DNA of 64,000 nucleotides, taken from Anaerohalosphaeraceae bacterium (GTDB taxonomy: Bacteria; Planctomycetota; Phycisphaerae; Sedimentisphaerales; Anaerohalosphaeraceae). The notes under the pieces are model-generated. The model was not told the DNA's origin. It saw nothing but the letters and a program-made list of their open reading frames with translations, and made no database searches. The stretch's first letter is position 1. Each line of letters begins with the position of its first letter. Location of the stretch: NCBI GenBank assembly GCA_037479115.1, contig JBBFLK010000011.1:1-64000 (forward strand), given 5' to 3'. A program made the position numbers and the translations under genes. This document shows, in pieces, positions 51,942-59,706 of this stretch.

Positions 51942-52835
51942 ATCAAAAAACCATTGTTCCAGCGGCTGAAGGACGGCGTGTTTTTTCTGGACGGGGCGAT
52001 GGGCACCCAGCTGTTTGCCCGCGGCGTTCATCAGGGTCAGTGTGTCGAGCGGCTGAATGTCGAGCAGCCGCAGATTGTGGCGGAGGTTCACCGGTCGTAT
52101 CTGGAGGCGGGCTGTGATGCCGTGCTGACCAATACCTTCGGAGGCAATTCGCTTTCGCTGCGGCGGCACAGGGTCGATGCCCGGACGGAACAGCTGAATG
52201 AGGCGGGGGCCCGGCTGGCACGCCGGGAGGCCGGGCCGGACCGATATGTGCTCGGCGACATCGGCCCGTGCGGAGATTTTCTGGAGCCCATCGGAACGCT
52301 CAAGACGGAAGAGCTGAAGGCCGCTTTTGTCCGGCAGGTGCGGGGGCTTCTGGACGGCGGCGTGGACGGCTTTCTGATTGAAACGATGACGGCCCTGGAG
52401 GAGATTGAGGTTGCGATTGAGGCCGTTCGGTCGGTCTGTTCGGATTTGCCGATTTTGGTTTCGCTGGCGTTTGACCCGGCCAAAGAGAGTTTTCGGACGA
52501 TGATGGGGGTTTCGCCGCCGCAGGCCGTCGGTCGGCTGGCGGGGCAGGGGATTGCGGCAGTCGGCTTTAACTGCGGCACACTCGATATGGATTCCTATGT
52601 TCGACTGGCAAAGGAGTATGCCGCGGCATTGTCGGGCAAGGATATTCTTCTGCTGGCCGAACCGAATGCCGGTAAACCCCGTCTGGAAGGCCAGCGGGCG
52701 GTCTATGACCTTGCACCGGAGGAGTTTGCCCGCGGCCTGGAGCGGATTTATCAGGCCGGGGCGGTGATTTTAGGCGGCTGCTGCGGGACAACGCCGGAAC
52801 ATCTGGCCGCGGCCGTCAGGCACATCCGCCGCTGA
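51942..52835 (+). CDS. Homocysteine S-methyltransferase domain protein, apparent AUC start
   Basis: About 297 residues forming one MetH-type homocysteine-binding barrel. DGVFFLDGAMGTQLFARG, VLTNTFGGNSLSL and the zinc ligands GFNCG and GGCCGTTPEH are all kept. It should transfer a methyl group to homocysteine to give methionine; no folate or cobalamin domain is attached, so it may use a small methyl donor or a separate corrinoid partner. The family usually begins M-x-K-P-L-x-x-R-L-K-D-G. Here that position is an ATC at 51942, six bases after a perfect AGGAGA, with no ATG, GTG or TTG upstream in frame after the terminator. TTG at 51954 is the only near alternative. It overlaps the convergent waaA by 20 bases. 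Confidence 0.88.
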   Translation: MKKPLFQRLKDGVFFLDGAMGTQLFARGVHQGQCVERLNVEQPQIVAEVHRSYLEAGCDAVLTNTFGGNSLSLRRHRVDARTEQLNEAGARLARREAGPDRYVLGDIGPCGDFLEPIGTLKTEELKAAFVRQVRGLLDGGVDGFLIETMTALEEIEVAIEAVRSVCSDLPILVSLAFDPAKESFRTMMGVSPPQAVGRLAGQGIAAVGFNCGTLDMDSYVRLAKEYAAALSGKDILLLAEPNAGKPRLEGQRAVYDLAPEEFARGLERIYQAGAVILGGCCGTTPEHLAAAVRHIRR

Positions 52836-54114
52836 GCACTTCCCGAAGGGCCTGCAGCGTTTTCTGCGTGGCCCCTTTGCTGCGCAGGATGATGTTTTGT
52901 CCGTTTTCGGCAATTCGGCGTGCAAAATCTCTGTCCAGAAGGCACTTCCGAGTCATCTCAAAGAGCTGTTCTTTATCGGCGACTTCGATGGCGCCTTGTC
53001 CGGCCAGCAGTTCCTGTACAGTCTGCTTGAAATTGAAGGTATGCGGGCCGAAGAGTGTGCATTTGCCCAGTGCGGCTGATTCCATCATATCCGAGCCGCC
53101 CAGCGGCACCAGCGTACGTCCTACGAAGACCACAGAAGCGAGGGCATAGAAGTTGTTGAGGTCGCCCATGGTATCGCCGAGAATGATGTCCGGTTTTCCC
53201 TCCGCAGCGGCATTTTGTTCTTTGAGGCGGCTGTACCGCACCCACGGAAAGCCGGAGCGGCGAATCAGCTCGGCGACCTCTTCAAATCGTTCGGGTTTGC
53301 GCGGGATGACGGCCATTCGGAGGGATTCAAAAGAGGGTTCTTTTTTGAGCCGGCTGAAGATTTCGAGGGCGATTTGCTCTTCGCCCGGCCCGGTCCCCCC
53401 GACGACCCACAGCGGTTCCTTGCCCAGATGAAGCTGCTCGGCAAGTTTCTGCACGGCCGGCGCGTCGGGTTCTGTTCGTGCGGTGTCATATTTGAGGGAG
53501 CTGGTGATGCGGACGCGTTCGGGCGGGCAGCCCAATTCCATAAAGCGGCGGGCATATTCCTCCGTTTGGGCCAGCACCATGGCAAGCCGGCTGAAGGTGC
53601 GCCGGACAAAGGGACGAATTTTCAGATAGCGGGGGAAACTTTTGTCGCTGAGCCGTCCGTTGACCACAATCACCGGAATCTTCTGCTCAAATGCCAGCGC
53701 GGTTAAATTCGGCCAGACCTCCAGCTCCATCAGCAGGATGGCGCGGGGCCGGATTCGTTCGAAGGCCCGTTTCATAATCCAGGAAAAATCGAACGGAAAA
53801 TAGGAGACCGTCAGGGTTTTCTCGTACAGCGAGCGGGCCCGCTGAAGACCGGTGTCGGTGGTGGAGGTCAGGACGATTTCGTAGTCGGGCATTTGCCGAA
53901 GAAGTTCATCGATGAGGGTGCGGGCGGCATTGACCTCTCCTACACTGACGGCGTGTATCCAAAGGCAGGGACGCTCCGGAAGCCGCCGCCAAATCTTTCC
54001 GAGACGCTGGTCCCAGCCGGATCGGTAGCGCTTTTCCTTCAGCATCCGATAGACAATCTTCGGACTGTATCCGAGCAGTGCAAGAATGTAAGCCAAATCA
54101 ATCAGGTATCTCAT
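52816..54114 (-). CDS. waaA: 3-deoxy-D-manno-octulosonic acid transferase
   Basis: A 432-residue inner-membrane-associated glycosyltransferase that adds Kdo to lipid A precursors. An N-terminal membrane helix (RYLIDLAYILALLGYSP) is followed by WIHAVSVGEVNAARTLI with the catalytic Glu, TSTTDTGLQRA, ELEVWPNL, VVNGRLSDKSF and the C-terminal GRTLVPLGGSDMMESAALG nucleotide-binding site. All are typical of WaaA/KdtA, so the cell should make lipopolysaccharide. I used the ATG at 54114; a longer reading to 54294 would cross the tRNA and is unlikely. No good ribosome site is visible. Confidence 0.95.
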   Translation of the reverse strand: MRYLIDLAYILALLGYSPKIVYRMLKEKRYRSGWDQRLGKIWRRLPERPCLWIHAVSVGEVNAARTLIDELLRQMPDYEIVLTSTTDTGLQRARSLYEKTLTVSYFPFDFSWIMKRAFERIRPRAILLMELEVWPNLTALAFEQKIPVIVVNGRLSDKSFPRYLKIRPFVRRTFSRLAMVLAQTEEYARRFMELGCPPERVRITSSLKYDTARTEPDAPAVQKLAEQLHLGKEPLWVVGGTGPGEEQIALEIFSRLKKEPSFESLRMAVIPRKPERFEEVAELIRRSGFPWVRYSRLKEQNAAAEGKPDIILGDTMGDLNNFYALASVVFVGRTLVPLGGSDMMESAALGKCTLFGPHTFNFKQTVQELLAGQGAIEVADKEQLFEMTRKCLLDRDFARRIAENGQNIILRSKGATQKTLQALREVLSGGCA

Positions 54115-54211
54115 AGAATTCGCTGTTTTAGGAAAAGGGCATCTTACCCGAATCCGGGCGTCTGTCAATCCGGGGAAAAATTCGGAAAACGCCGGAATGG
54201 CTTTTTCCTTC

Positions 54212-54240
54212 TTGACTTGCGGCGGTTTTTGGCGTATTTG
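54212..54240 (+). promoter_or_regulatory. Promoter of tRNA-Arg
   Basis: TTGACT (54212-54217), a 17-base spacer and TATTTG (54235-54240), with transcription starting a few bases before the tRNA. Confidence 0.7.
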
Positions 54241-54251
54241 TAAGAAAGTAA

Positions 54252-54324
<73 letters not shown>

Positions 54325-54487
54325 TTTGGAAGTTCTTTTGATGAAGGGGGTTGTGGAATTCCTTGTATTTCTCGCCTGAACGGCTCCTGAAATAATCAAA
54401 AAAACACCTGTCGTCAATCTTTTCACAATATTTTTCTTTTATCCTGTCGGCGGCTTCGGAGGAAGAAATTGTGATGATGGAGGTCTT

Positions 54488-54910
54488 ATGAAAAGACAGA
54501 CCCTTCTGATGGTGTTTGAGGAGCTTTGGCCCATCCTGCTGAAGACATCTCCGGCTTCTTCGATTTGGCGTCAAATTCGGATTCCGGCGGGGTATTTTTC
54601 TGTTTTGGAGGGGGGGTATGAGGAGGAGGTTTTGGCGGAATGGGCCCAGAAGCACCATCGCACCTGGTGGGAGGTGACGTGGGCCTTTCCGGAGTATTCA
54701 TCCGAACCGATTCTTCAGCAGTGCCGTTATGTGGCGGATTCCTTCTCGGACGCCGTTCGCCTCAAGCCCCATCTGTTGATTTCGTACCATTCTCTGGAAA
54801 CGCTGACCGCTCCGGATATGGAATTGTTCGAAGAATTGGACATGGGACACAGTGAGCGTTCGGAGCGGGCCCGGGGTTTTTCTGCGGCTAAAATGGAAGC
54901 CAGGGCATAA
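54488..54910 (+). CDS. Hypothetical protein
   Basis: A 140-residue soluble, acidic protein with a helical start (MKRQTLLMVFEELWPILLK), a Trp-rich middle (EWAQKHHRTWWEVTWAFPEY) and a helical acidic end. I recognise no family. It is supported as real by GGAGG five bases before the ATG. Its last 23 bases overlap the convergent membrane protein gene. It lies 163 bases after tRNA-Arg, in a place where strain-specific genes are common. Confidence 0.6.
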   Translation: MKRQTLLMVFEELWPILLKTSPASSIWRQIRIPAGYFSVLEGGYEEEVLAEWAQKHHRTWWEVTWAFPEYSSEPILQQCRYVADSFSDAVRLKPHLLISYHSLETLTAPDMELFEELDMGHSERSERARGFSAAKMEARA

Positions 54911-55268
54911 TCCCTCTTAAATACAATTCCACCGCAAAATAGTTGTAAAAGGCCGCAAACAGGTAAAACAATGCGGCTGTGGTTAAAATTGGTGCAGCGT
55001 ATTTGTGCCAATACAGCACAACAATCAAAGCAGCTATCAGCTTATAAAAGGCTGCCAGAATCGGACCGATAAAAGGTCCGTATGCAAATGCGGCAATTCG
55101 AACAAGAGGATGAAACTCCTGTTCAGGTCCGGTGGAACTCATAAAATGAATTGTGCTGACGGTGTCGACAGCCAAAGCGAGGATAAACAGAGTGAGGTGT
55201 TTCTGATAAGCACACCAAAGGCGATGCCAGTCATCCAGTATTAGTGATTCCGTATAATTCTTCTTCAT
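54888..55268 (-). CDS. Small membrane protein, DUF5658-like
   Basis: A 126-residue protein with about three membrane helices (28-45, 62-90, 95-115). FILALAVDTVSTIHFMSSTGPEQEFHPLVR shows the Asp-x-x-x-Thr and Gly-x-E-x-x-P pattern of the DUF5658 group, whose function is unknown. The ATG directly follows GGGAG with only one base between, so the start could be slightly different. Its end overlaps the convergent gene at 54910. No promoter was recognised in the 128-base gap before it. Confidence 0.72.
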   Translation of the reverse strand: MKKNYTESLILDDWHRLWCAYQKHLTLFILALAVDTVSTIHFMSSTGPEQEFHPLVRIAAFAYGPFIGPILAAFYKLIAALIVVLYWHKYAAPILTTAALFYLFAAFYNYFAVELYLRGIMPWLPF

Positions 55269-55396
55269 ACTCCCGTCTGCCCCATTTTTCCGGACTCCCG
55301 CGTTGGCAGGAATGACAGGTTCAATCTTTGCTTTTATCGGCCAGAAACGAGGAGGACTGAACGAGAGTAAGAAAAGAATGTGTTAAGCGGATAAAA

Positions 55397-57367
55397 TTAC
55401 TCTTCAATAGTTATGGGGCATTCCGGAAGGGCCTGGAGGAATTGTTTCCCATACATTTTTTGAAGGATTCGGCTGTCTAATACGGCGACGATACCCTGAT
55501 CGGTTTTGCGGCGAATCAGGCGTCCGAATCCTTGTTTGAACTTCAGGACAGCCATGGGAACCTGATAGTCGTAAAATGGATTGCCGCCCTGGGCCCGGAT
55601 TTTCTCAATTCGACCCTGGATGAGGGGGTGTCCGGGAACGGCAAACGGCAGCCGGACGATAATCACATTGGACAACTGTTCACCCGGAACATCGACACCC
55701 TGCCAGAAACTGTCTGTCCCAAAGAGGACACAGCGGGGGAGGGTTTTGAACTGGGCCAGCAGGGCGGCCCGGTCTTGTCCTTCGCCCTGAACCAGGGCGG
55801 TCATTTTTTGTTCAGCCAGCCAGCCGGCCAGGCAGTCGGCCATCTGCCGGAGCATGGTATAGCTGGTAAAGAGAATAAAGGCACGGCCTTCGGTTTTCAG
55901 GAGGTATTTTTGGATGGCCCGGACGGCTTTTTCCTGAAAGGCCTCGCTGTTGGGGTCGGGCATGTTGGCTTCCAGATACAGACGTACCTGACGGCTGTAA
56001 TCGAACGGAGAGCCGACCTGAAGAGACTGAAATTTTTCCAGTCCGATTCGGCGGGTGAAGAAGCCAAAACCGTCTTCGGTTTGTCCGCTGCTGAGGGTGG
56101 CGCTGGTGAGCACAACGGAGTCAAACACGTCGAAGAGACACGCTTTGACATACGGTCCAACATCCAGAGGAGCGCTGCGAAGGACCACGTTTTTGCGGGG
56201 ACCGGTTTCTTCCTCCACCCAATACACAAATCCTTCCTGGGATTGGGACAGAAAGATTTTCAGCTCCTGTTCGGTCTCCTGGCAGCGGTCGATAATCCGC
56301 TGAAACTCCAGCCGCTGGTCTTCATTTTCTTCTTCTTTGACCAGCCGGTTCAGCTCAAGGCGAAGCTGACGCAGCGGTTCGGTGAGGTTGTCGCTGACGA
56401 ATTCGGGGGTGCATCGACCGCCGGTTTCTTCAGCGGTCTGCTCATACCAGGCCTGAACCTGCGCAAAGAACAGGTCTGCCTGACGGCGGCACTCATCGAC
56501 GAGCCTGCGGGCCTTTTGATGCGAGGAGCCGCTGTCCAGCAGGCCCTTATGGGAGCGAGGATGACAGAGCGTATCCAGCAGATATCGGACGGAAGAAGGA
56601 CTCAATTCGATTCCGAAATGTTCCTCTGCCATATGTTCGAGATTGTGGGCTTCGTCGAGAATGACATAACGATAGGGGGGCAGAATGCCGGCGCCGCTTT
56701 GTCGGAGAACCAAATCGCTGAACAGGAGGGCGTGGTTGGCGATGATGATGTCGGCGGTTTCCAGTTTTCGTCTGGCCCGCCAGTAAAAGCATTCCCGAAA
56801 AGAAGGACACTTGCGGCCCCGGCAGATGCCGTGTTCGCTCCGGACGGTCTGCCAGAGCGGCGTGGAGGGCTGGGCTTTCAAATCACTGAGAGAACCGTCC
56901 TGGGTGTTCTGCGCCCATTCGGTCAGGATGGATAATTCGCTGCCGCGGTCTTCAAAGAGGGTTTGCCGGCGGTTTTGGGCATAGCGGAGCCGCCGCAGGC
57001 ACAGGTAGTGGTTTCGGCCTTTGGCCAGACAGGCCGTAAAGGGCTGCGGGACGGCCTGCTGAAGGAAGGGGATGTCTTTTTCCATCAGCTGCTCCTGAAG
57101 GTGGATGGTGTACGTGCTGATGAGCACCCGTCCGTTTTTCCGAAAGGCCTGGTCAAGAGCAGCGGCCAGATAGGCAAAACTTTTGCCGACACCTGTACCG
57201 GCCTCCGCCACAAGGATGTATTTCTGGCGAAGTGCTTCGATGACTTTGGAGGCCATGGCAATCTGCTGGGGGCGATATTCATAATCGGTACTGCAGCGGG
57301 CCACCCAGCCGTTTGGTCCCAGCAGCTGATGCGCCTCCAAACCTTCCTGAGGAGCATGGGCAATCAT
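55397..57367 (-). CDS. dinG: DinG-family (XPD-like) ATP-dependent DNA helicase
   Basis: A 656-residue superfamily 2 helicase. The Q-motif RPQQIAMASKV, Walker A EAGTGVGKS (55-63), four Fe-S cluster cysteines (in HYLCLRR, then HGICRGRKC and RECFYWRAR), IIANHALLFSDL, the DEAH box ILDEAHNLEHM and the C-terminal GTDSFWQGVDVPGE and GFGRLIRR are in the usual order. It probably unwinds 5'-3' at R-loops, forks or damage. GGAGATGAG precedes the ATG. It is the last gene of the minus operon that begins with ispA; the gap to the TPR gene is 26 bases. Confidence 0.93.
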   Translation of the reverse strand: MIAHAPQEGLEAHQLLGPNGWVARCSTDYEYRPQQIAMASKVIEALRQKYILVAEAGTGVGKSFAYLAAALDQAFRKNGRVLISTYTIHLQEQLMEKDIPFLQQAVPQPFTACLAKGRNHYLCLRRLRYAQNRRQTLFEDRGSELSILTEWAQNTQDGSLSDLKAQPSTPLWQTVRSEHGICRGRKCPSFRECFYWRARRKLETADIIIANHALLFSDLVLRQSGAGILPPYRYVILDEAHNLEHMAEEHFGIELSPSSVRYLLDTLCHPRSHKGLLDSGSSHQKARRLVDECRRQADLFFAQVQAWYEQTAEETGGRCTPEFVSDNLTEPLRQLRLELNRLVKEEENEDQRLEFQRIIDRCQETEQELKIFLSQSQEGFVYWVEEETGPRKNVVLRSAPLDVGPYVKACLFDVFDSVVLTSATLSSGQTEDGFGFFTRRIGLEKFQSLQVGSPFDYSRQVRLYLEANMPDPNSEAFQEKAVRAIQKYLLKTEGRAFILFTSYTMLRQMADCLAGWLAEQKMTALVQGEGQDRAALLAQFKTLPRCVLFGTDSFWQGVDVPGEQLSNVIIVRLPFAVPGHPLIQGRIEKIRAQGGNPFYDYQVPMAVLKFKQGFGRLIRRKTDQGIVAVLDSRILQKMYGKQFLQALPECPITIEE

Positions 57368-57393
57368 CTCATCTCCACTCCACAGCTCGGCAA

Positions 57394-58803
57394 TTAAGGG
57401 GCCGGAGAAGATTGCAGCGCAGCCTGAACAGCCTCAACCAGCAGCGCGGCGGCCCGACTGTCGGGCATGGTGTCCTGAGCAAACTCTGCGGAAATGCGGG
57501 CCCGGGTCAGTTTGCCGTCCTGCAGGAGGATGTAGCCCATCAGCAGAGCCAGTTCCGGCGAATTGCTCCGCTGCTGCCAGGTGGACAGTTCCGTCAGGCG
57601 GTTTTCAAAGGCATCGCGGCTGTCCAGCAGCGAGGCCCAGTCAAAACGGCTCTGGAGGACCTTCGGTTCCATCTCAATCGCCTGACTGAGATAAAAGGCA
57701 CTGCTCATATATTCCCCCGCCGCAAACAGGGCGTGAGAGCGGGCCAGCACCAGCAGCGGGTTTTTCCAGTCCCAGACGGAGGCCAGTTCAAAGGCGTCGG
57801 CGGCTTTGTAATACTGGCCGTTTTTGAGGAATTCCTCACCCAAAAAAAGATAATCTTCCGCTTTTGCCGCCGCCAGGTGTTCGAAGTCCGGGTAGTCTTT
57901 CCGCACGGCCCTTCCGTCTTCCGGTTTGACGAAATCCTCCGGCCGCATCCGGAGGGAGGAACGGGCGGAAGAGGGCTGCGGTCTGGTTTTTTCTTCAGAA
58001 GCGGACGGCTCTTCGGCGGTTTGGAGGGATTCCTTTTCCGGCTGTTCCCGGTCAGTTTTTAGTCCTAATTGACGGCGGATTTGGGCATAAATGCTTTGGG
58101 AAGGAACGGCGGAAGCCTGGGAAAAATCATCGGATTGGTCTTTTCGTACGGTTTTGTCAATCAGAGCTGGTGCCGGTCTGGGTTCGGGCTGGGCTTTGAG
58201 GGGGTCCAAACCCGCTGGGGGTGTCTGAAGAGGGTCGAACAGGACGATTCTTTTGTCTTTTTCGGCAGTCCTTTGTGTCAGATGCTGCTGAAGGACGGCC
58301 TCGAGGGTCTGCGTGGAAGGAGCCAGAGGACGCTGCAGGGGAGGACGAATGACATCAGCAATATCGAAGGATTCGAGCCACTGCTTGGATGCTGTTGTGC
58401 GGACTTGCGGCGTTATAGCGGGTGCTCCCAGCCCGGAGCCGCCGGGCCGCTGGAAGGACGCTACGGTTTGTCTGGGGTCGAAAAAGGCCTCCGGCTGGGC
58501 GGAGCGTCTGATGAAGGAGCTGACGGCTCTTGACTGCGGGTCGAGGAGACGCCGGTCGATATAGTCGCTGGAACTGTAGGGAATAAACCCGCGGAAGTGG
58601 CGTCCGCCGCCGATATTGCCCGTCATGGTCAGATTGCCTACATACCCGTACAGATTGGGCTGGCTGGGAATGGCTGTTGTTCGGTTTGCACTGGGAACCT
58701 GGGTGGGAGAACCGATCGGCGAGCGAGCCCCCGGGGCCTCCGCCGCCCAAACCGGGGTGATTGCCGCCAGAAAGGTCACAGCTGTCAGGATTTTTGTTTT
58801 CAT
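57394..58803 (-). CDS. Exported TPR-containing protein
   Basis: A 469-residue protein with a signal peptide (1-20, cut after VWA). A long low-complexity region rich in Pro, Gln, Ser and Arg (about 25-300) is followed by three or four TPR-like helix pairs (about 310-465; EDYLFLGEEFLKNGQYYKAADAFELAS, ARSHALFAAGEYMSSAFYLSQAIEMEP). It is probably a periplasmic scaffold. The function is unknown. It sits between nadK (9 bases) and dinG (26 bases) in an operon of housekeeping genes. GAGG precedes the ATG. Confidence 0.8.
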   Translation of the reverse strand: MKTKILTAVTFLAAITPVWAAEAPGARSPIGSPTQVPSANRTTAIPSQPNLYGYVGNLTMTGNIGGGRHFRGFIPYSSSDYIDRRLLDPQSRAVSSFIRRSAQPEAFFDPRQTVASFQRPGGSGLGAPAITPQVRTTASKQWLESFDIADVIRPPLQRPLAPSTQTLEAVLQQHLTQRTAEKDKRIVLFDPLQTPPAGLDPLKAQPEPRPAPALIDKTVRKDQSDDFSQASAVPSQSIYAQIRRQLGLKTDREQPEKESLQTAEEPSASEEKTRPQPSSARSSLRMRPEDFVKPEDGRAVRKDYPDFEHLAAAKAEDYLFLGEEFLKNGQYYKAADAFELASVWDWKNPLLVLARSHALFAAGEYMSSAFYLSQAIEMEPKVLQSRFDWASLLDSRDAFENRLTELSTWQQRSNSPELALLMGYILLQDGKLTRARISAEFAQDTMPDSRAAALLVEAVQAALQSSPAP

Positions 58804-58812
58804 AAGTGGCCT

Positions 58813-59706
58813 CTATTCAGATGTACTTTTGCCGTCTTTTGCCGGTTCATTGGGGCCGACGGACGTATAGCGGGGTTTGCCGGCCCAGTGAAGTTTGAAC
58901 GCCAGTGTATCCCATTGGGTTCGCAGCGGATTGTTGACGACGAGGAACCGCCCGTCATGTTTTCGCACTTGAATCCGGTCCTCCAGCTCCAGCTGGCTTT
59001 GAAGCTGTCCGTCGAGGAGCAGGGAGGATTGCTGATTGACACGGAGCAGGGCGATTTCGATTCGGCGGTCCGCCGGGATGACAATCGGACGAAAACTGAG
59101 CGAGTGGGGACAAATGGGGGTCAGCACGATGGCCGACAGATTGGCGGCCAGAATCGGGCCGCCGGCGGACAGATTGTAGGCCGTAGAACCGGTCGGCGTG
59201 GAGACAATGACTCCGTCGCCGATGCATCCGGCCAGGGGCTGTCCTTCGATGGTGACCTGAAACTCAATCATTCGAAACGGGGCCCCGGCGGTGATTACGA
59301 CATCATTGACGGCGGTGGAGGAAAAAATCGGCTGTCCTCTGCGGTACAGGGAGCACTGCAGAACCATTCGTTCTTCAATGACGACCTGACCGGAGGCGAT
59401 GCGGTCAAACTGTTCGAGCAGCTCTTCGATGCTGAATTCGGCCAGAAAGCCGAGTTTTCCGACGTTGACGCCGATGACCGGAATTTTGGACTGGCACAGC
59501 TGCCGAGCGGCGGACAGAAGGGTTCCGTCGCCGCCGAAGACGACGGCATAATCGGCCTGTTTGAGCACATCGAGGGAGCAGGGACGTTCCATACAGTTGG
59601 CCAAAATTCGGGCACGGCCCTGTGCAAAGGCGACAAAACGTTCGAGGGCCTCTTTGGCCAGGGCCTTTCGTGCGTCGCCGAACAGAATCAGAGACAAGGG
59701 ATTCAT
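58813..59706 (-). CDS. nadK: NAD kinase
   Basis: A 297-residue cytoplasmic enzyme that phosphorylates NAD to NADP. The GGDGT motif (VFGGDGTLLSAAR near residue 54), VNVGKLGFLAEF, the conserved VNDVVI and GDGVIVSTPTGSTAYNLSAGGP are all present. The ATG at 59706 overlaps the dxs stop (ATGA), which indicates coupling and makes the longer upstream reading unnecessary. NADPH supply suits the isoprenoid genes upstream in the same operon. Confidence 0.95.
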   Translation of the reverse strand: MNPLSLILFGDARKALAKEALERFVAFAQGRARILANCMERPCSLDVLKQADYAVVFGGDGTLLSAARQLCQSKIPVIGVNVGKLGFLAEFSIEELLEQFDRIASGQVVIEERMVLQCSLYRRGQPIFSSTAVNDVVITAGAPFRMIEFQVTIEGQPLAGCIGDGVIVSTPTGSTAYNLSAGGPILAANLSAIVLTPICPHSLSFRPIVIPADRRIEIALLRVNQQSSLLLDGQLQSQLELEDRIQVRKHDGRFLVVNNPLRTQWDTLAFKLHWAGKPRYTSVGPNEPAKDGKSTSE

